DNA of 64,000 nt from an uncultured Lachnospiraceae bacterium (GTDB lineage Bacteria > Bacillota > Clostridia > Lachnospirales > Lachnospiraceae): positions 62,001 through 126,000 of the forward strand of contig CADAHQ010000008.1 of NCBI GenBank assembly GCA_902787715.1, given 5' to 3'. The notes under the pieces were generated by a model. The model worked only from the letters and a program-made list of their open reading frames with translations, was not told the DNA's origin and did no database searches. Positions 51,406-61,285 of this stretch are shown here, in pieces. Made by a program: the position numbers and the translations under genes. The first letter of the stretch is position 1. Every line of letters begins with the position of its first letter.

Positions 51406-52818
51406 TCAAAAACGGAAATAGATAAACGGGTTGTACGTTCCGCCCAGAAGCGCGATCAGCGACAGAAGCAAAACGGCGATCAGCCCGAGGTCGGCCGGCA
51501 CGTCGATCCATGCGATATGCTTCTCCCTCAGGCCGGCCAGCTTCCCGCGCAGCGCAGCGCCGGGCGGCATTGCCATGACCGCGCCGAGGATGAGGAACGG
51601 TATATATCCCGCGATCTTCAGCGAACCGACCGTCACGGGATTGACCGCGTCACCGCCGAGGAATAACAGCTTGCCCAAAAACGTGCACGTCTCCCGAAGC
51701 GAGAGCGTGTCACACATGAAAATGCCCCAGCCGAACATGACGAACAGCATCGTGACGCCCCATCCGGCAACCCGCGGCATCCTCTTCGAGAGGCCGGTGA
51801 TCCGCTCCAGGACAATCAGGACACCGTAGTACAGCCCCCACAGGATAAAGTTCCAGGAGGCCCCGTGCCACAGTCCGGTGAGCGCCCACACAACGAATAT
51901 GTTGAACACCCATCTCGCCCTGCCGACGCGGTTCCCGCCGAGCGGAATATACACATACTCCCGGAAAAACCGCCCCAGCGTGATATGCCATCGTCTCCAG
52001 AACTCCGACACCGACACGGCAGTGTACGGGTCTTTGAAATTTTCCGGAAAATGAAACCCGAAGATCGCGCCGAGTCCGATCGCCATCTCCGAGTACCCCG
52101 AGAAATCGAACAGGATCTGCACCGTGTACGCGGTCACACACAGCCATGTCATTCCCGGCGACAGCGACCGCAGCGCGCTCGCCTGAATGGTATCCGCGAT
52201 GAAGCCTGCCTGGTTCGCGATCAGAACCTTCTTGCCTAGGCCGGCGATGAACCTCCCCGCTCCGTACCGGACTCGGTCCCAGCTCACATCGGGATGCTCC
52301 AGTTGTGCTTCGACCTCGGAGTATTTTACAATCGGTCCCGCGATCAGCTGCGGGAAGAACATCACATACAGCCCGAACAGAAGCAGATTCCTCTGCCGTT
52401 CGACCGTGCCGCGATACAGATCCACAAGGTATGTGATCACCTGAAACGTGTAGAAGGAAATTCCGACCGGCATCACAATGCCCGGGACCGGGATCCGGTT
52501 CTCCCCGAGCAGCACGTTTATGTTCCGTATGCAAAAGCTCGCGTATTTGGTGATGATCAGCGGCAGCACATTAACAAGGATCGCCGCGGCAAGCACTGCC
52601 CTGCGTCTCTCGCTGACATGCGGCGTCAGAAGCCATGTGACGATGACGCAGAACAGGATCAGGAAAATGTATAAGGGCTCTCCGGCCCCGTAAAACATCA
52701 GTGAAAAAAGCAGCAGAACGTACTGCCTTGCGTGCTTCCGATCCCGCAGGATCAGAAAGTAAAGGACGATCAGAATCGGAAGAAAGACGACGAGAAAGGA
52801 AAGGCTAGCGAAAACCAT
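51406..52818 (-). CDS. MBOAT O-acyltransferase (AlgI/DltB-like)
   Basis: 470-residue membrane protein with about 10-12 helices. MBOAT motifs: YFPQLIAGPIVKYSEVE, YSEMAIGLGAIFGFHFPENF, FWRRWHITLGRFFREYVYIPLGGN and the catalytic His in LTGLWHGASWNFILWG. It moves acyl groups, usually acetyl, across the membrane onto an extracellular polysaccharide. The start ATG at 52818 overlaps the stop of the DHHW gene. Together they form the usual two-gene acylation module. Confidence 0.92.
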   Translation of the reverse strand: MVFASLSFLVVFLPILIVLYFLILRDRKHARQYVLLLFSLMFYGAGEPLYIFLILFCVIVTWLLTPHVSERRRAVLAAAILVNVLPLIITKYASFCIRNINVLLGENRIPVPGIVMPVGISFYTFQVITYLVDLYRGTVERQRNLLLFGLYVMFFPQLIAGPIVKYSEVEAQLEHPDVSWDRVRYGAGRFIAGLGKKVLIANQAGFIADTIQASALRSLSPGMTWLCVTAYTVQILFDFSGYSEMAIGLGAIFGFHFPENFKDPYTAVSVSEFWRRWHITLGRFFREYVYIPLGGNRVGRARWVFNIFVVWALTGLWHGASWNFILWGLYYGVLIVLERITGLSKRMPRVAGWGVTMLFVMFGWGIFMCDTLSLRETCTFLGKLLFLGGDAVNPVTVGSLKIAGYIPFLILGAVMAMPPGAALRGKLAGLREKHIAWIDVPADLGLIAVLLLSLIALLGGTYNPFIYFRF

Positions 52819-54101
52819 CAGTCCTCCTCCCCGAAGACAAGGAAATACCCGTCCCCGTTCCAGAGCGATGCGTTGGAGCCGAACAGAAGCGCGTCAATGC
52901 GGTAATTTTCGATCACGTAGTCCACCGGGAATACCGAGAGAACGCGGTAATCGATATAGACAGTCAACGAATAGTGCGACGCCAGCAGGTCGCGGATCGC
53001 CCTGCTGTACGAATCCCCAATGATCAGCAGGTTTCTTCCGTTGCCCTCGCTGTTCCGGATGACAAAGGGGTATTCGGAATCCTTGTAGGCCGCTCCCTCG
53101 ATGTCCCGGGCGGTTCCGTACATCTGAATGTAATGGTCGTTATTTTTCGTCTTTATGATCTCGCCTCTGCCGTACTCGTCATTCAGGCCGATCGTTTCCA
53201 CCGGGATCTCTTCCCGCGTCTTCGGGTCGATCACGGATGTCTCCCGTTCCGGAAGGTCATATTCGTAAAATGCAAAATCATCGAGGCTGCCCTGATACAG
53301 GTCTCCGAGCGCGCGGGCATAGCTTCCGCGAAAACGGAAGTCGTATGTGTCGGATACGGGTTTCTCCGAGACGGGAACACGGAGCTTCCCCATCTCAAGA
53401 TCATCCCGCATCATCGCGTAAATGTTCTCGTATCCCCGCTGCGCACCACGATGATTCCAGTGATGGTCGGTCTTGTAATGAATGTCCTTGTAATCCTCAA
53501 AATCACGGTACTCCAGCTGTCCGAATTCGACATACGCCGGCAGGGCGCCGGCAATCTCCCGCGCGTGACCGGCGGTCGTTGCCCCGATATAGCTGTCGAA
53601 CCAGGACGTATCGTACGCCTGGGTGACGTAGTAAACATACATCTTCATATCCGGGTACCGGTCGTGGAGGTATGTCAGCTGGTTGATATGGTTTTTCAGG
53701 GAATCCTCCGGCAACGGCTCCGTCGACGGATATTCCGTGAGATACCCGGTATCCTCGATCGTCACATAGTTACCGATCACCTGAAACGTATATTGCAGAG
53801 CCTCTTCCCCGGCAAAATACTTTTTGATGCCGTAGACAAGATTTTCCGCGCCGTTGAAAAACTTCATGTACCGGGTAACCACCGTCTCCCGGTACGCGAA
53901 CTGGTCAGACAGTGCCGCGTCCAGACGTTCCGCGGGGCTGTCACGATACATGATCGAATCCTTCTCGGGACGGATCACCATGAGAAAGGTAGCAAGGGTT
54001 CGGTTTTCATTGTTGTCTGTCTTCAGTGAAGGTATACAATACGTGATGAGTATGAGAACCAACACTGCAAATGCAACTATCACCGACCCCTTGTATCTCA
54101 T
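52818..54101 (-). CDS. DHHW-motif acylation partner (AlgJ/AlgX-like)
   Basis: 427 residues. N-terminal membrane anchor (about 7-26, VIVAFAVLVLILITYCIPSL), then an extracytoplasmic SGNH-like domain: NENRTLATF, DQFAYRETVV, the DHHW signature in YKTDHHWNHRGAQ and LIIGDSYSRAIRDLL, which carries a GDSY nucleophile motif. Works with the MBOAT protein encoded next to it in O-acetylating the polysaccharide. Confidence 0.9.
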   Translation of the reverse strand: MRYKGSVIVAFAVLVLILITYCIPSLKTDNNENRTLATFLMVIRPEKDSIMYRDSPAERLDAALSDQFAYRETVVTRYMKFFNGAENLVYGIKKYFAGEEALQYTFQVIGNYVTIEDTGYLTEYPSTEPLPEDSLKNHINQLTYLHDRYPDMKMYVYYVTQAYDTSWFDSYIGATTAGHAREIAGALPAYVEFGQLEYRDFEDYKDIHYKTDHHWNHRGAQRGYENIYAMMRDDLEMGKLRVPVSEKPVSDTYDFRFRGSYARALGDLYQGSLDDFAFYEYDLPERETSVIDPKTREEIPVETIGLNDEYGRGEIIKTKNNDHYIQMYGTARDIEGAAYKDSEYPFVIRNSEGNGRNLLIIGDSYSRAIRDLLASHYSLTVYIDYRVLSVFPVDYVIENYRIDALLFGSNASLWNGDGYFLVFGEED

Positions 54102-54120
54102 GCGCCGTCATTCCTCCTCA

Positions 54121-55344
54121 TCAATCGCGTCTGAACAGATCTCTCGTGTATACTTTGTCTGCGACATCGCCGAGCACCTCCTGATCGAAGCGGTTCGCCA
54201 GGATGACATCCGACTGCTCCTTAAACTTCGCGAGGTCGTTCACAACCTTGCAGGAAAAGAACTCGCTGCCGTCCTCGAGCGTCGGCTCGTAAATGATGAT
54301 TGGAGTTCCGGTGGACATCACGTGCTTCATGACATCCTGGATCGCCGATGCGCGGAAATTGTCGCTGTTCGATTTCATGGTCAGGCGATACACGCCGACC
54401 ATCTTCGGCTTTCTCTCGAGAACCTGCTCCGCGACGAACTCCTTGCGGACAACGTTGCTCTTCACGACGGCCTCGATCATCGTCTGAGGCACGTCGCGGT
54501 AGTTCGCGAGCAGCTGCTTTGTATCCTTCGGGAGGCAGTATCCGCCGTAGCCGAAGGAAGGATTGTTATAATGGCCGCCGATGCGGGGATCCATGCACAC
54601 GCCGTCGATGATCATCTGCGTGTCCAGACCCTTCATCTGCGCGTACGTATCAAGCTCGTTAAAATACGATACTCTCACGGCAAGGTACGTGTTGGCGAAG
54701 AGCTTGATGGCCTCCGCCTCGGTCAGATGCGCGAGCAGCACCGGAATGTTCTGGGGCTCCTGTCCGGCGCGCTGCTCCTCAGTGCGGGCTCCCTCCAGAA
54801 GAAGGTCCGCGAACATCTGCGCGTCTTCCTTCTGATCGTCATCGCAGCCGACAACGATGCGGCTCGGATGAAGATTGTCATAAAGCGCCTTCGACTCGCG
54901 AAGGAACTCCGGGCTGAATATAATGTTGCGAATGCCGTACTTCTTGCGAACAGCCTCCGTGTAACCCACGGGGATGGTCGACTTGATCACCATCAGAACG
55001 TCGGGGTTCACCTTGAGCGTCCACTCAATGGCATCCTCCACCGCGCTCGTATCAAAGAAATGGTGCTCGTCGTCATAGTTCGTCGGCGTTGCGATGATGA
55101 CAAGCTCAGCGCTGCCGTACGCCGCTGCCTTATCGGTCGTCGTCGTCAGATTCAGCTTACGCGAACCCTCTCTTGCCTCCTTGAAGAAGCGCTCGATCTC
55201 ATCGTCCTGGATCGGGCTGATAAACTGATTCAGTCTCTCCGCCTTCTTCTCCGTCGTTGTGATTGCGGTCACCTCATGCTTCTGCGCAAGCAGCACCGCA
55301 AGAGAAAGCCCCACATATCCTACACCCGCAACAGTAATCTTCAT
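54121..55344 (-). CDS. ugd: UDP-sugar 6-dehydrogenase (UDP-glucose/UDP-HexNAc type)
   Basis: 407 residues. Rossmann motif [46 protein letters not shown], and the catalytic Cys270 in [13 protein letters not shown]. It oxidises C6 of a UDP-hexose to the uronic acid with NAD. Motifs fit UDP-glucose dehydrogenase; a UDP-N-acetylhexosamine substrate is possible given the Gfo/Idh oxidoreductase and N-acetyltransferase at 62.4-64 kb. Confidence 0.9.
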   Translation of the reverse strand: MKITVAGVGYVGLSLAVLLAQKHEVTAITTTEKKAERLNQFISPIQDDEIERFFKEAREGSRKLNLTTTTDKAAAYGSAELVIIATPTNYDDEHHFFDTSAVEDAIEWTLKVNPDVLMVIKSTIPVGYTEAVRKKYGIRNIIFSPEFLRESKALYDNLHPSRIVVGCDDDQKEDAQMFADLLLEGARTEEQRAGQEPQNIPVLLAHLTEAEAIKLFANTYLAVRVSYFNELDTYAQMKGLDTQMIIDGVCMDPRIGGHYNNPSFGYGGYCLPKDTKQLLANYRDVPQTMIEAVVKSNVVRKEFVAEQVLERKPKMVGVYRLTMKSNSDNFRASAIQDVMKHVMSTGTPIIIYEPTLEDGSEFFSCKVVNDLAKFKEQSDVILANRFDQEVLGDVADKVYTRDLFRRD

Positions 55345-55348
55345 TATC

Positions 55349-55954
55349 CTACCTCACGTTTAATCCCTTGGTACTGTCTCTGTTCTGATCCTTCTCACTG
55401 AGCTTCAGCGGCGCCCCGTCAACCGTATAGCCTTCCGCGCTCGCGGTGCCCTTGTATTTTCCTTTGAGCTTCGGCCATTTTACGCCGATCTCCGGGTCGT
55501 TCCACGCGATCCCTCCCTCATCGTTGGGATGATAGAAGTCATCGCACTTGTAGCAGAACTCCGCCATATCAGAAAGCACCAAATAGCCATGCGCAAATCC
55601 TTTCGGAACGAGGAACTGCTTTTTATTCTCCTCCGAGAGCAGCTCTCCGTGCCACTTTCCGAAGGTCTTCGAGCCCTTTCGGAGATCGACGGCCACATCG
55701 AACACCTCGCCCTTGATCACGCGGACCAGCTTCGTCTGCGGATAATTGATCTGAAAATGAAGTCCGCGCAGCACGCCCTTCGTCGACATCGACTGGTTGT
55801 CCTGCACGAACGTATAATTCAGGCCGGCCTCCTCCATGTCGCGCTGACTGTACGTCTCCATGAAGTATCCGCGGTCATCCCCGTGAACCGCGGGGGTGAT
55901 CAGACACAATCCTACGATACCGTCCAAATCCTTCTCAACAATGATCTGTCCCAT
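55349..55954 (-). CDS. rfbC: dTDP-4-dehydrorhamnose 3,5-epimerase
   Basis: 201 residues. Cupin fold with [25 protein letters not shown], the catalytic His in [36 protein letters not shown] and [24 protein letters not shown]. Third step of dTDP-L-rhamnose synthesis. Overlaps the stop/start junction with rfbD by 1 bp. Confidence 0.95.
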   Translation of the reverse strand: MGQIIVEKDLDGIVGLCLITPAVHGDDRGYFMETYSQRDMEEAGLNYTFVQDNQSMSTKGVLRGLHFQINYPQTKLVRVIKGEVFDVAVDLRKGSKTFGKWHGELLSEENKKQFLVPKGFAHGYLVLSDMAEFCYKCDDFYHPNDEGGIAWNDPEIGVKWPKLKGKYKGTASAEGYTVDGAPLKLSEKDQNRDSTKGLNVR

Positions 55955-56880
55955 CAGAACTTCGCCTCCTCAAGATATCTTCTGACCGCATCCTGCCATA
56001 CGGGGAGCGGCTTGAAGCCGGCCGCTGCCAGCTTCGATTTATCCAGACGGCTGTTCGCTGGCCTCTTTGCCTTTGATAGTCCGTATTCCTCTGTCGTCAC
56101 CGGAATCACCGTCGTCTCGAGACCGTACTGACGATAACTCTCGCAGCACAAGTCGTACCAGCTGATGTACGCATCCGGCTCCGACTCGGAGTTGGTCGCG
56201 TGATAGTACCCGTACTTCTCCGTCCCGACCATATCGACAAGAAGTCTCGCAAGGTCGAGCGTGTACGTCGGCGTGCCGATCTGGTCGTTCACGACGCGCA
56301 CCGTATCGTGCGTCTTGCCGACGTTGATCATCGTCTTGATGAAATTCTTGCCGTTTAAGCCGAACACCCAGGCGATACGGACGATGAAATACTTCACGAG
56401 CGTCTCACTCACGGCGAGCTCACCCGCGAGCTTGCTCTGCCCGTATACGTTGAGCGGCGCGTAGCATTTGTCATCCGGCTCCCAGGGGCGTGTCCCCTCT
56501 CCGTCGAACACGTAGTCCGTGGATATGTACAGCATCTTGGCACCGATCGCCTTCGCTGCCTCCGCGATGCTCTTTGTTCCGTCCGCGTTGATGGCAAATA
56601 CTTTCTCGCGATTCTCCTCGTCCTCAGCTGCGTCGACCGCGGTCCACGCCGCGCAATGCACGATCGCGTCCGGGCGAAGCTTCCGGATCAGCTTCTTCAC
56701 CGAGGTGCTATCCGTGATATCCATCCGCACATACGGCGCGGTCATTACCGCCGACCCGTCGGCAATCCCCGCGTACTCATCCTGAATGTCGCTTCCGACA
56801 ACCTCATATCCGCGTGCTGCGGCCTCGTTCACAACATCGTGTCCGAGCTGTCCGCCTACGCCGGTTACCAATAGTTTCAC
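55954..56880 (-). CDS. rfbD: dTDP-4-dehydrorhamnose reductase
   Basis: 308 residues if started at the GTG at 56880 (VKLLVTGVGGQLGHDVV), where the family normally begins and which has AGGTG 6 nt upstream; an ATG at 56907 is the alternative. NADPH site GVGGQLGHDV, YISTDYVFDGEG, and catalytic Tyr/Lys in YGQSKLAGE. Last step to dTDP-L-rhamnose. 38 bp after rfbB. Confidence 0.93.
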   Translation of the reverse strand: MKLLVTGVGGQLGHDVVNEAAARGYEVVGSDIQDEYAGIADGSAVMTAPYVRMDITDSTSVKKLIRKLRPDAIVHCAAWTAVDAAEDEENREKVFAINADGTKSIAEAAKAIGAKMLYISTDYVFDGEGTRPWEPDDKCYAPLNVYGQSKLAGELAVSETLVKYFIVRIAWVFGLNGKNFIKTMINVGKTHDTVRVVNDQIGTPTYTLDLARLLVDMVGTEKYGYYHATNSESEPDAYISWYDLCCESYRQYGLETTVIPVTTEEYGLSKAKRPANSRLDKSKLAAAGFKPLPVWQDAVRRYLEEAKF

Positions 56881-56918
56881 TTTCTTCACCTGCGATTCTG
56901 TCAGCATTTTTCGGATAA

Positions 56919-57986
56919 CTACTGACGGTTCTTGTACATCTCTTCGTAATACTGCTGGTATGCGCCGCTTGTCACGCGCTTCATCCACTCCTCATTCTCG
57001 AGGTACCAATCAATCGTCTTCACGATACCTACCTCGAAAGGCGTTTCCGGATACCAACCGAGATCCGCCTTGATTTTGCTCGGGTCGATGCCGTAACGAC
57101 GGTCGTGGCCGAGGCGGTCCTCAACATGCTTGATCAGATCTTCCGTGATGCCCTCGTCCTTCAGTCTGTCGTGCAGCTGCGCGATGATCGTCTTGACGAT
57201 GAAGATGTTCGGGCGCTCGTTGTGGCCGCCGACATTGTACACCTCGCCGTCCCTGCCGCCGTTTGCAACCATATCGATTGCCTTGCAGTGGTCCTCGACG
57301 TACAACCAGTCGCGAACCTGCATTCCGTCGCCGTATACCGGAAGCGTCTTGTGCTGCTTCACGTTGTTGATCATCAAAGGGATCAGCTTCTCCGGGAACT
57401 GATACGGGCCATAGTTATTGCTACATCTCGTGATGTTGATCGGCATTCCGTACGTGTCGTGGAACGCCTTCACAAAATGATCCGCCGACGCCTTGGAGGA
57501 GCTGTACGGGCTGTGCGGGTTGATCGGCGTGGTCTCCATGAAGTAACCTTCCGCGCCGAGCGCTCCGTACACCTCGTCCGTGCTGACCTGCACGTACTTC
57601 TTCCCTGACTTCCAGGTCTTCGTCTCGGAATCGTACCATGCTTCCTTCGCGCGCTGCAAAAGGTTCACCGTACCCATGACATTCGACTGAACGAAGATCT
57701 CCGGGTTCGTGATGGAGCGATCCACGTGGCTCTCCGCCGCAAAATTGATCACGAAGTCAAAGTCATACTCGCCGAACAGTTTCGTCACGAGTTCCTTGTC
57801 GCAGATATCGCCCTGCACGAACACGTGGCGGGAATCACCCTCGACGCCCTTGAGGTTCTCAAGGTTGCCCGCGTACGTGAGCTTGTCCAGGTTCACGAGC
57901 AAAATGTCATCATACTTCTTCAGCATGTAGTAAACAAAATTGGAACCGATAAATCCGGCGCAGCCGGTAATGAGATACTTCTTCAT
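56919..57986 (-). CDS. rfbB: dTDP-glucose 4,6-dehydratase
   Basis: 355 residues. NAD site GCAGFIGSNFVYYML, AAESHVDRSI, the TDE catalytic segment in VQVSTDEVYG, YxxxK in SPYSSSKASADH and the C-terminal GRDGEVYNVGG. Second step of dTDP-L-rhamnose synthesis. Confidence 0.96.
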   Translation of the reverse strand: MKKYLITGCAGFIGSNFVYYMLKKYDDILLVNLDKLTYAGNLENLKGVEGDSRHVFVQGDICDKELVTKLFGEYDFDFVINFAAESHVDRSITNPEIFVQSNVMGTVNLLQRAKEAWYDSETKTWKSGKKYVQVSTDEVYGALGAEGYFMETTPINPHSPYSSSKASADHFVKAFHDTYGMPINITRCSNNYGPYQFPEKLIPLMINNVKQHKTLPVYGDGMQVRDWLYVEDHCKAIDMVANGGRDGEVYNVGGHNERPNIFIVKTIIAQLHDRLKDEGITEDLIKHVEDRLGHDRRYGIDPSKIKADLGWYPETPFEVGIVKTIDWYLENEEWMKRVTSGAYQQYYEEMYKNRQ

Positions 57987-58041
57987 AAAGCACTCTCCTC
58001 ACTTGAATATATTTGATTTCCCCGGGCAGAACCCCGGAGGA

Positions 58042-58929
58042 TTAATAGCGAACCTTGCCGTCGGCAACTGCCTTAAGGTGCGAGCCATACGGGGATTTGC
58101 CGTACCGCGCCGCCGACTCCATCAGCTTCTCCCGGTCGATCCAGCCGTTGATGAACGCGATTTCCTCGGGCGCCGAGATGGTGATGCCCTGGCGCTGCGA
58201 GATCATCTGGACAAATGTCGCCGCCTCCACGAGGCTGTCCATCGTGCCGGTGTCAAGCCATGCGAACCCGCGTCCGAGCAGCTGTACATCCAGACGATCC
58301 TCCGTCAGGTACATCTCGTTCAGCGTGGTGATCTCCAGCTCACCGCGAGCAGAAGGCTTCACCTGGTTGGCTTTGCCGCTGACACCTGCGGGATAGAAGT
58401 ACAGGCCGGTCACCGCGTAGTTGGACCTCGGCTCCTTCGGCTTCTCCTCGATGCTTGTCGCCTTGCCGTTCTCGTCGAACGCGACAACGCCGAACCGCTC
58501 GGGATCGTTCACATAGTAGCCGAACACCGTCGCGCGGTTCTTGTCCTCTGCGTCCTCCACTGCGGCGCGGAGGATCCTGCGGAATCCGTTTCCATAGAAA
58601 ATGTTGTCCCCGAGCACCATGGCGCACGCGTCATCGCCGATAAAATCCTCGCCGAGGATGAACGCCTGTGCCAGACCGTCCGGAGACGGCTGAACCTTGT
58701 AGCTCAGCGAAACGCCGAACTGGCTTCCGTCTCCGAGCAGCGCCTCAAACCGCGGCGTGTCGGACGGAGTGCTGATGATCAGGATCTCCTTGATCCCCGC
58801 GAGCATCAGTGTCGACAGAGGATAGTAGATCATCGGCTTGTCATATACAGGCAACAGCTGCTTGCTTGTCACCATCGTAAGCGGATAGAGACGCGTTCCC
58901 GCGCCGCCTGCCAGGATAATACCCTTCAT
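58042..58929 (-). CDS. rfbA: Glucose-1-phosphate thymidylyltransferase
   Basis: 295 residues from the ATG at 58929 ([18 protein letters not shown]), which has AAGGA upstream; a longer frame has no family match. Nucleotide-binding [30 protein letters not shown], and [19 protein letters not shown]. Makes dTDP-glucose, the first step of dTDP-L-rhamnose synthesis. Confidence 0.96.
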   Translation of the reverse strand: MKGIILAGGAGTRLYPLTMVTSKQLLPVYDKPMIYYPLSTLMLAGIKEILIISTPSDTPRFEALLGDGSQFGVSLSYKVQPSPDGLAQAFILGEDFIGDDACAMVLGDNIFYGNGFRRILRAAVEDAEDKNRATVFGYYVNDPERFGVVAFDENGKATSIEEKPKEPRSNYAVTGLYFYPAGVSGKANQVKPSARGELEITTLNEMYLTEDRLDVQLLGRGFAWLDTGTMDSLVEAATFVQMISQRQGITISAPEEIAFINGWIDREKLMESAARYGKSPYGSHLKAVADGKVRY

Positions 58930-58946
58930 AGCGTTTCCTTCCCTTC

Positions 58947-59888
58947 TCAGAACATTTCGATCATTTTTTTCTTTCTCTCGACCGTCTTCTCGATGCCCGC
59001 GCGAATGTCGTGCTTCGGGCTCCATCCGGTCACTTCCTTAAACTTGCTCATATCGAGCACGAACCGTTTCACCGCCGACGTGACATCGTTCTGCACGTGC
59101 TCGATGACGAGCGCGTTGTTGGTGCAGCGGTTAATCTCGTTCACGATCTCCTCGAGCTTCGTGCCGATGCCGGAACCCAGGTTGTATACTTCCACGCCGT
59201 GCGCCTCATGCTCGCCGATTACGGCGACCGCCTCCGAAAAATCGTCAGCGAAGATGTAGTCGCGCACGTTGGTGAGCGCGTCGCCCCATACCGAGGCCTT
59301 CTCCCCGCTCAGCGCCTTCTGCACGAACACGTCGATGACTCCCTGCGTGGTCGTTCTCGCGAGAGGGCTTCCGTAGACGTTGCCCACGCGGAGGATCTGC
59401 GTCGAGATCCCGCTCTTCGCGTAGAACCCGATGATGTCCTCGCACATTTTCTTACCGACGCCGTACGGCGTAGTCGGCAGCAGCGGATCGCTCTCCTTCA
59501 CCGCACCCTCCGAGACATTTCCGTAGATCGTGCCGCCCGAGGACGGGAACACCATCTGCGTCACCCCGACAGCTCTCATCCTGCGAAGCAGGTAATCAAG
59601 ACCGCGCAGCGTGCGCATGATCTCGAGCTCTAAGGAGTCCGTGCTGGTGGACGGAAACGTGGTGGACAGGAAGAAGAACACCTTGTCCACTCCCTTGAGC
59701 TTCTCATCCAGAAACGTCTCGTCATAGAAATCACCGCAGGTGTAGTCGATCCCCTCGCCGAACACCTTGACGGGGTCAAAGGACTCCTTGCCGATTGCGC
59801 GCACAGACCATCCTCTGTGCATCAGCTCCTTCGTGACCCCGTAGCCAAGCAGGCCCGTAGCACCGATAACTAATGCTTTTTTCTGCAT
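58947..59888 (-). CDS. NAD-dependent sugar epimerase/dehydratase (extended SDR)
   Basis: 313 residues from the ATG at 59888, since GAGAGGG lies 6 nt before it and would touch the ATG at 59894. Rossmann motif [12 protein letters not shown], catalytic SSGGTIYG and YGVGKK (Tyr-xxx-Lys), [11 protein letters not shown] and YNLGSG. Likely acts on a nucleotide sugar, for example as a UDP-glucose 4-epimerase relative; substrate unassigned. 17 bp upstream of rfbA. Confidence 0.85.
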   Translation of the reverse strand: MQKKALVIGATGLLGYGVTKELMHRGWSVRAIGKESFDPVKVFGEGIDYTCGDFYDETFLDEKLKGVDKVFFFLSTTFPSTSTDSLELEIMRTLRGLDYLLRRMRAVGVTQMVFPSSGGTIYGNVSEGAVKESDPLLPTTPYGVGKKMCEDIIGFYAKSGISTQILRVGNVYGSPLARTTTQGVIDVFVQKALSGEKASVWGDALTNVRDYIFADDFSEAVAVIGEHEAHGVEVYNLGSGIGTKLEEIVNEINRCTNNALVIEHVQNDVTSAVKRFVLDMSKFKEVTGWSPKHDIRAGIEKTVERKKKMIEMF

Positions 59889-59948
59889 ATCCATCCCTCT
59901 CCTGTATAATCAGAGTCTTTCCACGGAATCATTCAACCAAACCGTGCG

Positions 59949-61256
59949 TCAGGCAGTTTCCTTCTTCCCTGCGTAGTATCTCTTGTAAAATACCGCGAAC
60001 AGGACCGCCGCCATGAGGAAGCACACAAAGCAGTTGGACACGGCGACCGCCATGACACCCATGCGAGGGATCAGGAACACGTCCAGCCCGAACTGGAGCG
60101 CGATGCCGACACCCGAGACGATCATGTTGTACCGAACCTCACCCATGGACGCCAGAACATTGGCGGTTGTGAACCGCAGTCCCGAATTGATAAAGGCCCC
60201 CAGCAACAGCACACACATCAGCCCGATGACATTCAGATAGTCCCGGCCGAACAGGATCAGCACCAGCGGTTTTGCCAGCACGGCGATTCCTCCTGCCACA
60301 AGGCCTACGACGCCCGCGCTGAGCAGGTACACCTTCTTGAAGTTCCGCCTTACCCAGTCGGGATTCTTTTCATTTTTCGTAAAATACGGTCCGACAAACA
60401 CTCCAATCGCCGTGGCGAAGATTGAGATATTGCCGGGCAGGAGATATGCCGCCTTGTAATCCGCCAGTACCGCGGGATCGTTCAAGATCTCGCCCAGCAG
60501 GAACGTATCGTTCAGCATGAACAGGGCCCAGAAGCCGTTGGTCACCATGTATTGGAACGAGTACCGGTTAACCGCCTTCTTCTCCTCGCGGCTCAGCCCG
60601 TCCACGGGATCCTTCGGAAACATGTTCCTTCTCACAAACAGAATCAGAAGGATCGCCATCGGAAGGTTTAGGTACAGACGGGACAGCAATACGCCGTCGA
60701 CGCCGTACGTCAGCGCACCCGCAACGCGTCCGCCGATTAGGATGACCGACGACCCCACTGCCAGGTACGCGTACAGCTTGTTCTTGAAAAATGCCCTGAG
60801 CGTATACAGCATCTCGTTCAGCAGATCCTGGAACGGGAGCAGCAGGGCAAGGATCGGGATCAGCAACTTCGCGTCCGAGAAATTCGCGGGTATCCGCAGA
60901 AAGAACGACAAAATGATCATTCCTACCGCAATCAGACTGTCGATGACGATAGTGCGCCGGAGGATATACCGGAAGAACCGTTTCTTGTCAAACACATCCT
61001 CGTTGATGATTAGGTAGCGCAGCACACCGTAGGACAATCCGAAGCCGGCGATGATGAACGCATAACTGTAGATATTTTCCACGTAATCCAGCACACCCTT
61101 ATCCGCCTTGTTGAGAAGGCGGACCACCACAATCGATCCGAAGAGCGCGACAAACTTGGTCGCGAACGTTCCGAGCGTGATATGCAGCGCGCCGGTGTCA
61201 TACATGCGTTTCAGTTTTTGCTTAATCGTTTGCTTGATTGCTTGCTTATTCAGCAT
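59949..61256 (-). CDS. Oligosaccharide flippase (Wzx-like)
   Basis: 435 residues with about 12 membrane helices of the MOP superfamily (TLGTFATKFVALFGSIVVVRLLNKADKG at the start; VNRYSFQYMVTNGFWALFMLNDTFLLG in the middle). It would flip undecaprenyl-linked repeat units. The presence of both this and the Wzm/Wzt exporter in one cluster is unusual and may mean two glycans or an accessory sugar route. The start ATG at 61256 has GAGGG upstream. Confidence 0.88.
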   Translation of the reverse strand: MLNKQAIKQTIKQKLKRMYDTGALHITLGTFATKFVALFGSIVVVRLLNKADKGVLDYVENIYSYAFIIAGFGLSYGVLRYLIINEDVFDKKRFFRYILRRTIVIDSLIAVGMIILSFFLRIPANFSDAKLLIPILALLLPFQDLLNEMLYTLRAFFKNKLYAYLAVGSSVILIGGRVAGALTYGVDGVLLSRLYLNLPMAILLILFVRRNMFPKDPVDGLSREEKKAVNRYSFQYMVTNGFWALFMLNDTFLLGEILNDPAVLADYKAAYLLPGNISIFATAIGVFVGPYFTKNEKNPDWVRRNFKKVYLLSAGVVGLVAGGIAVLAKPLVLILFGRDYLNVIGLMCVLLLGAFINSGLRFTTANVLASMGEVRYNMIVSGVGIALQFGLDVFLIPRMGVMAVAVSNCFVCFLMAAVLFAVFYKRYYAGKKETA

Positions 61257-61285
61257 TCTTTCGCCCTCTCACACATGCAATCGGA

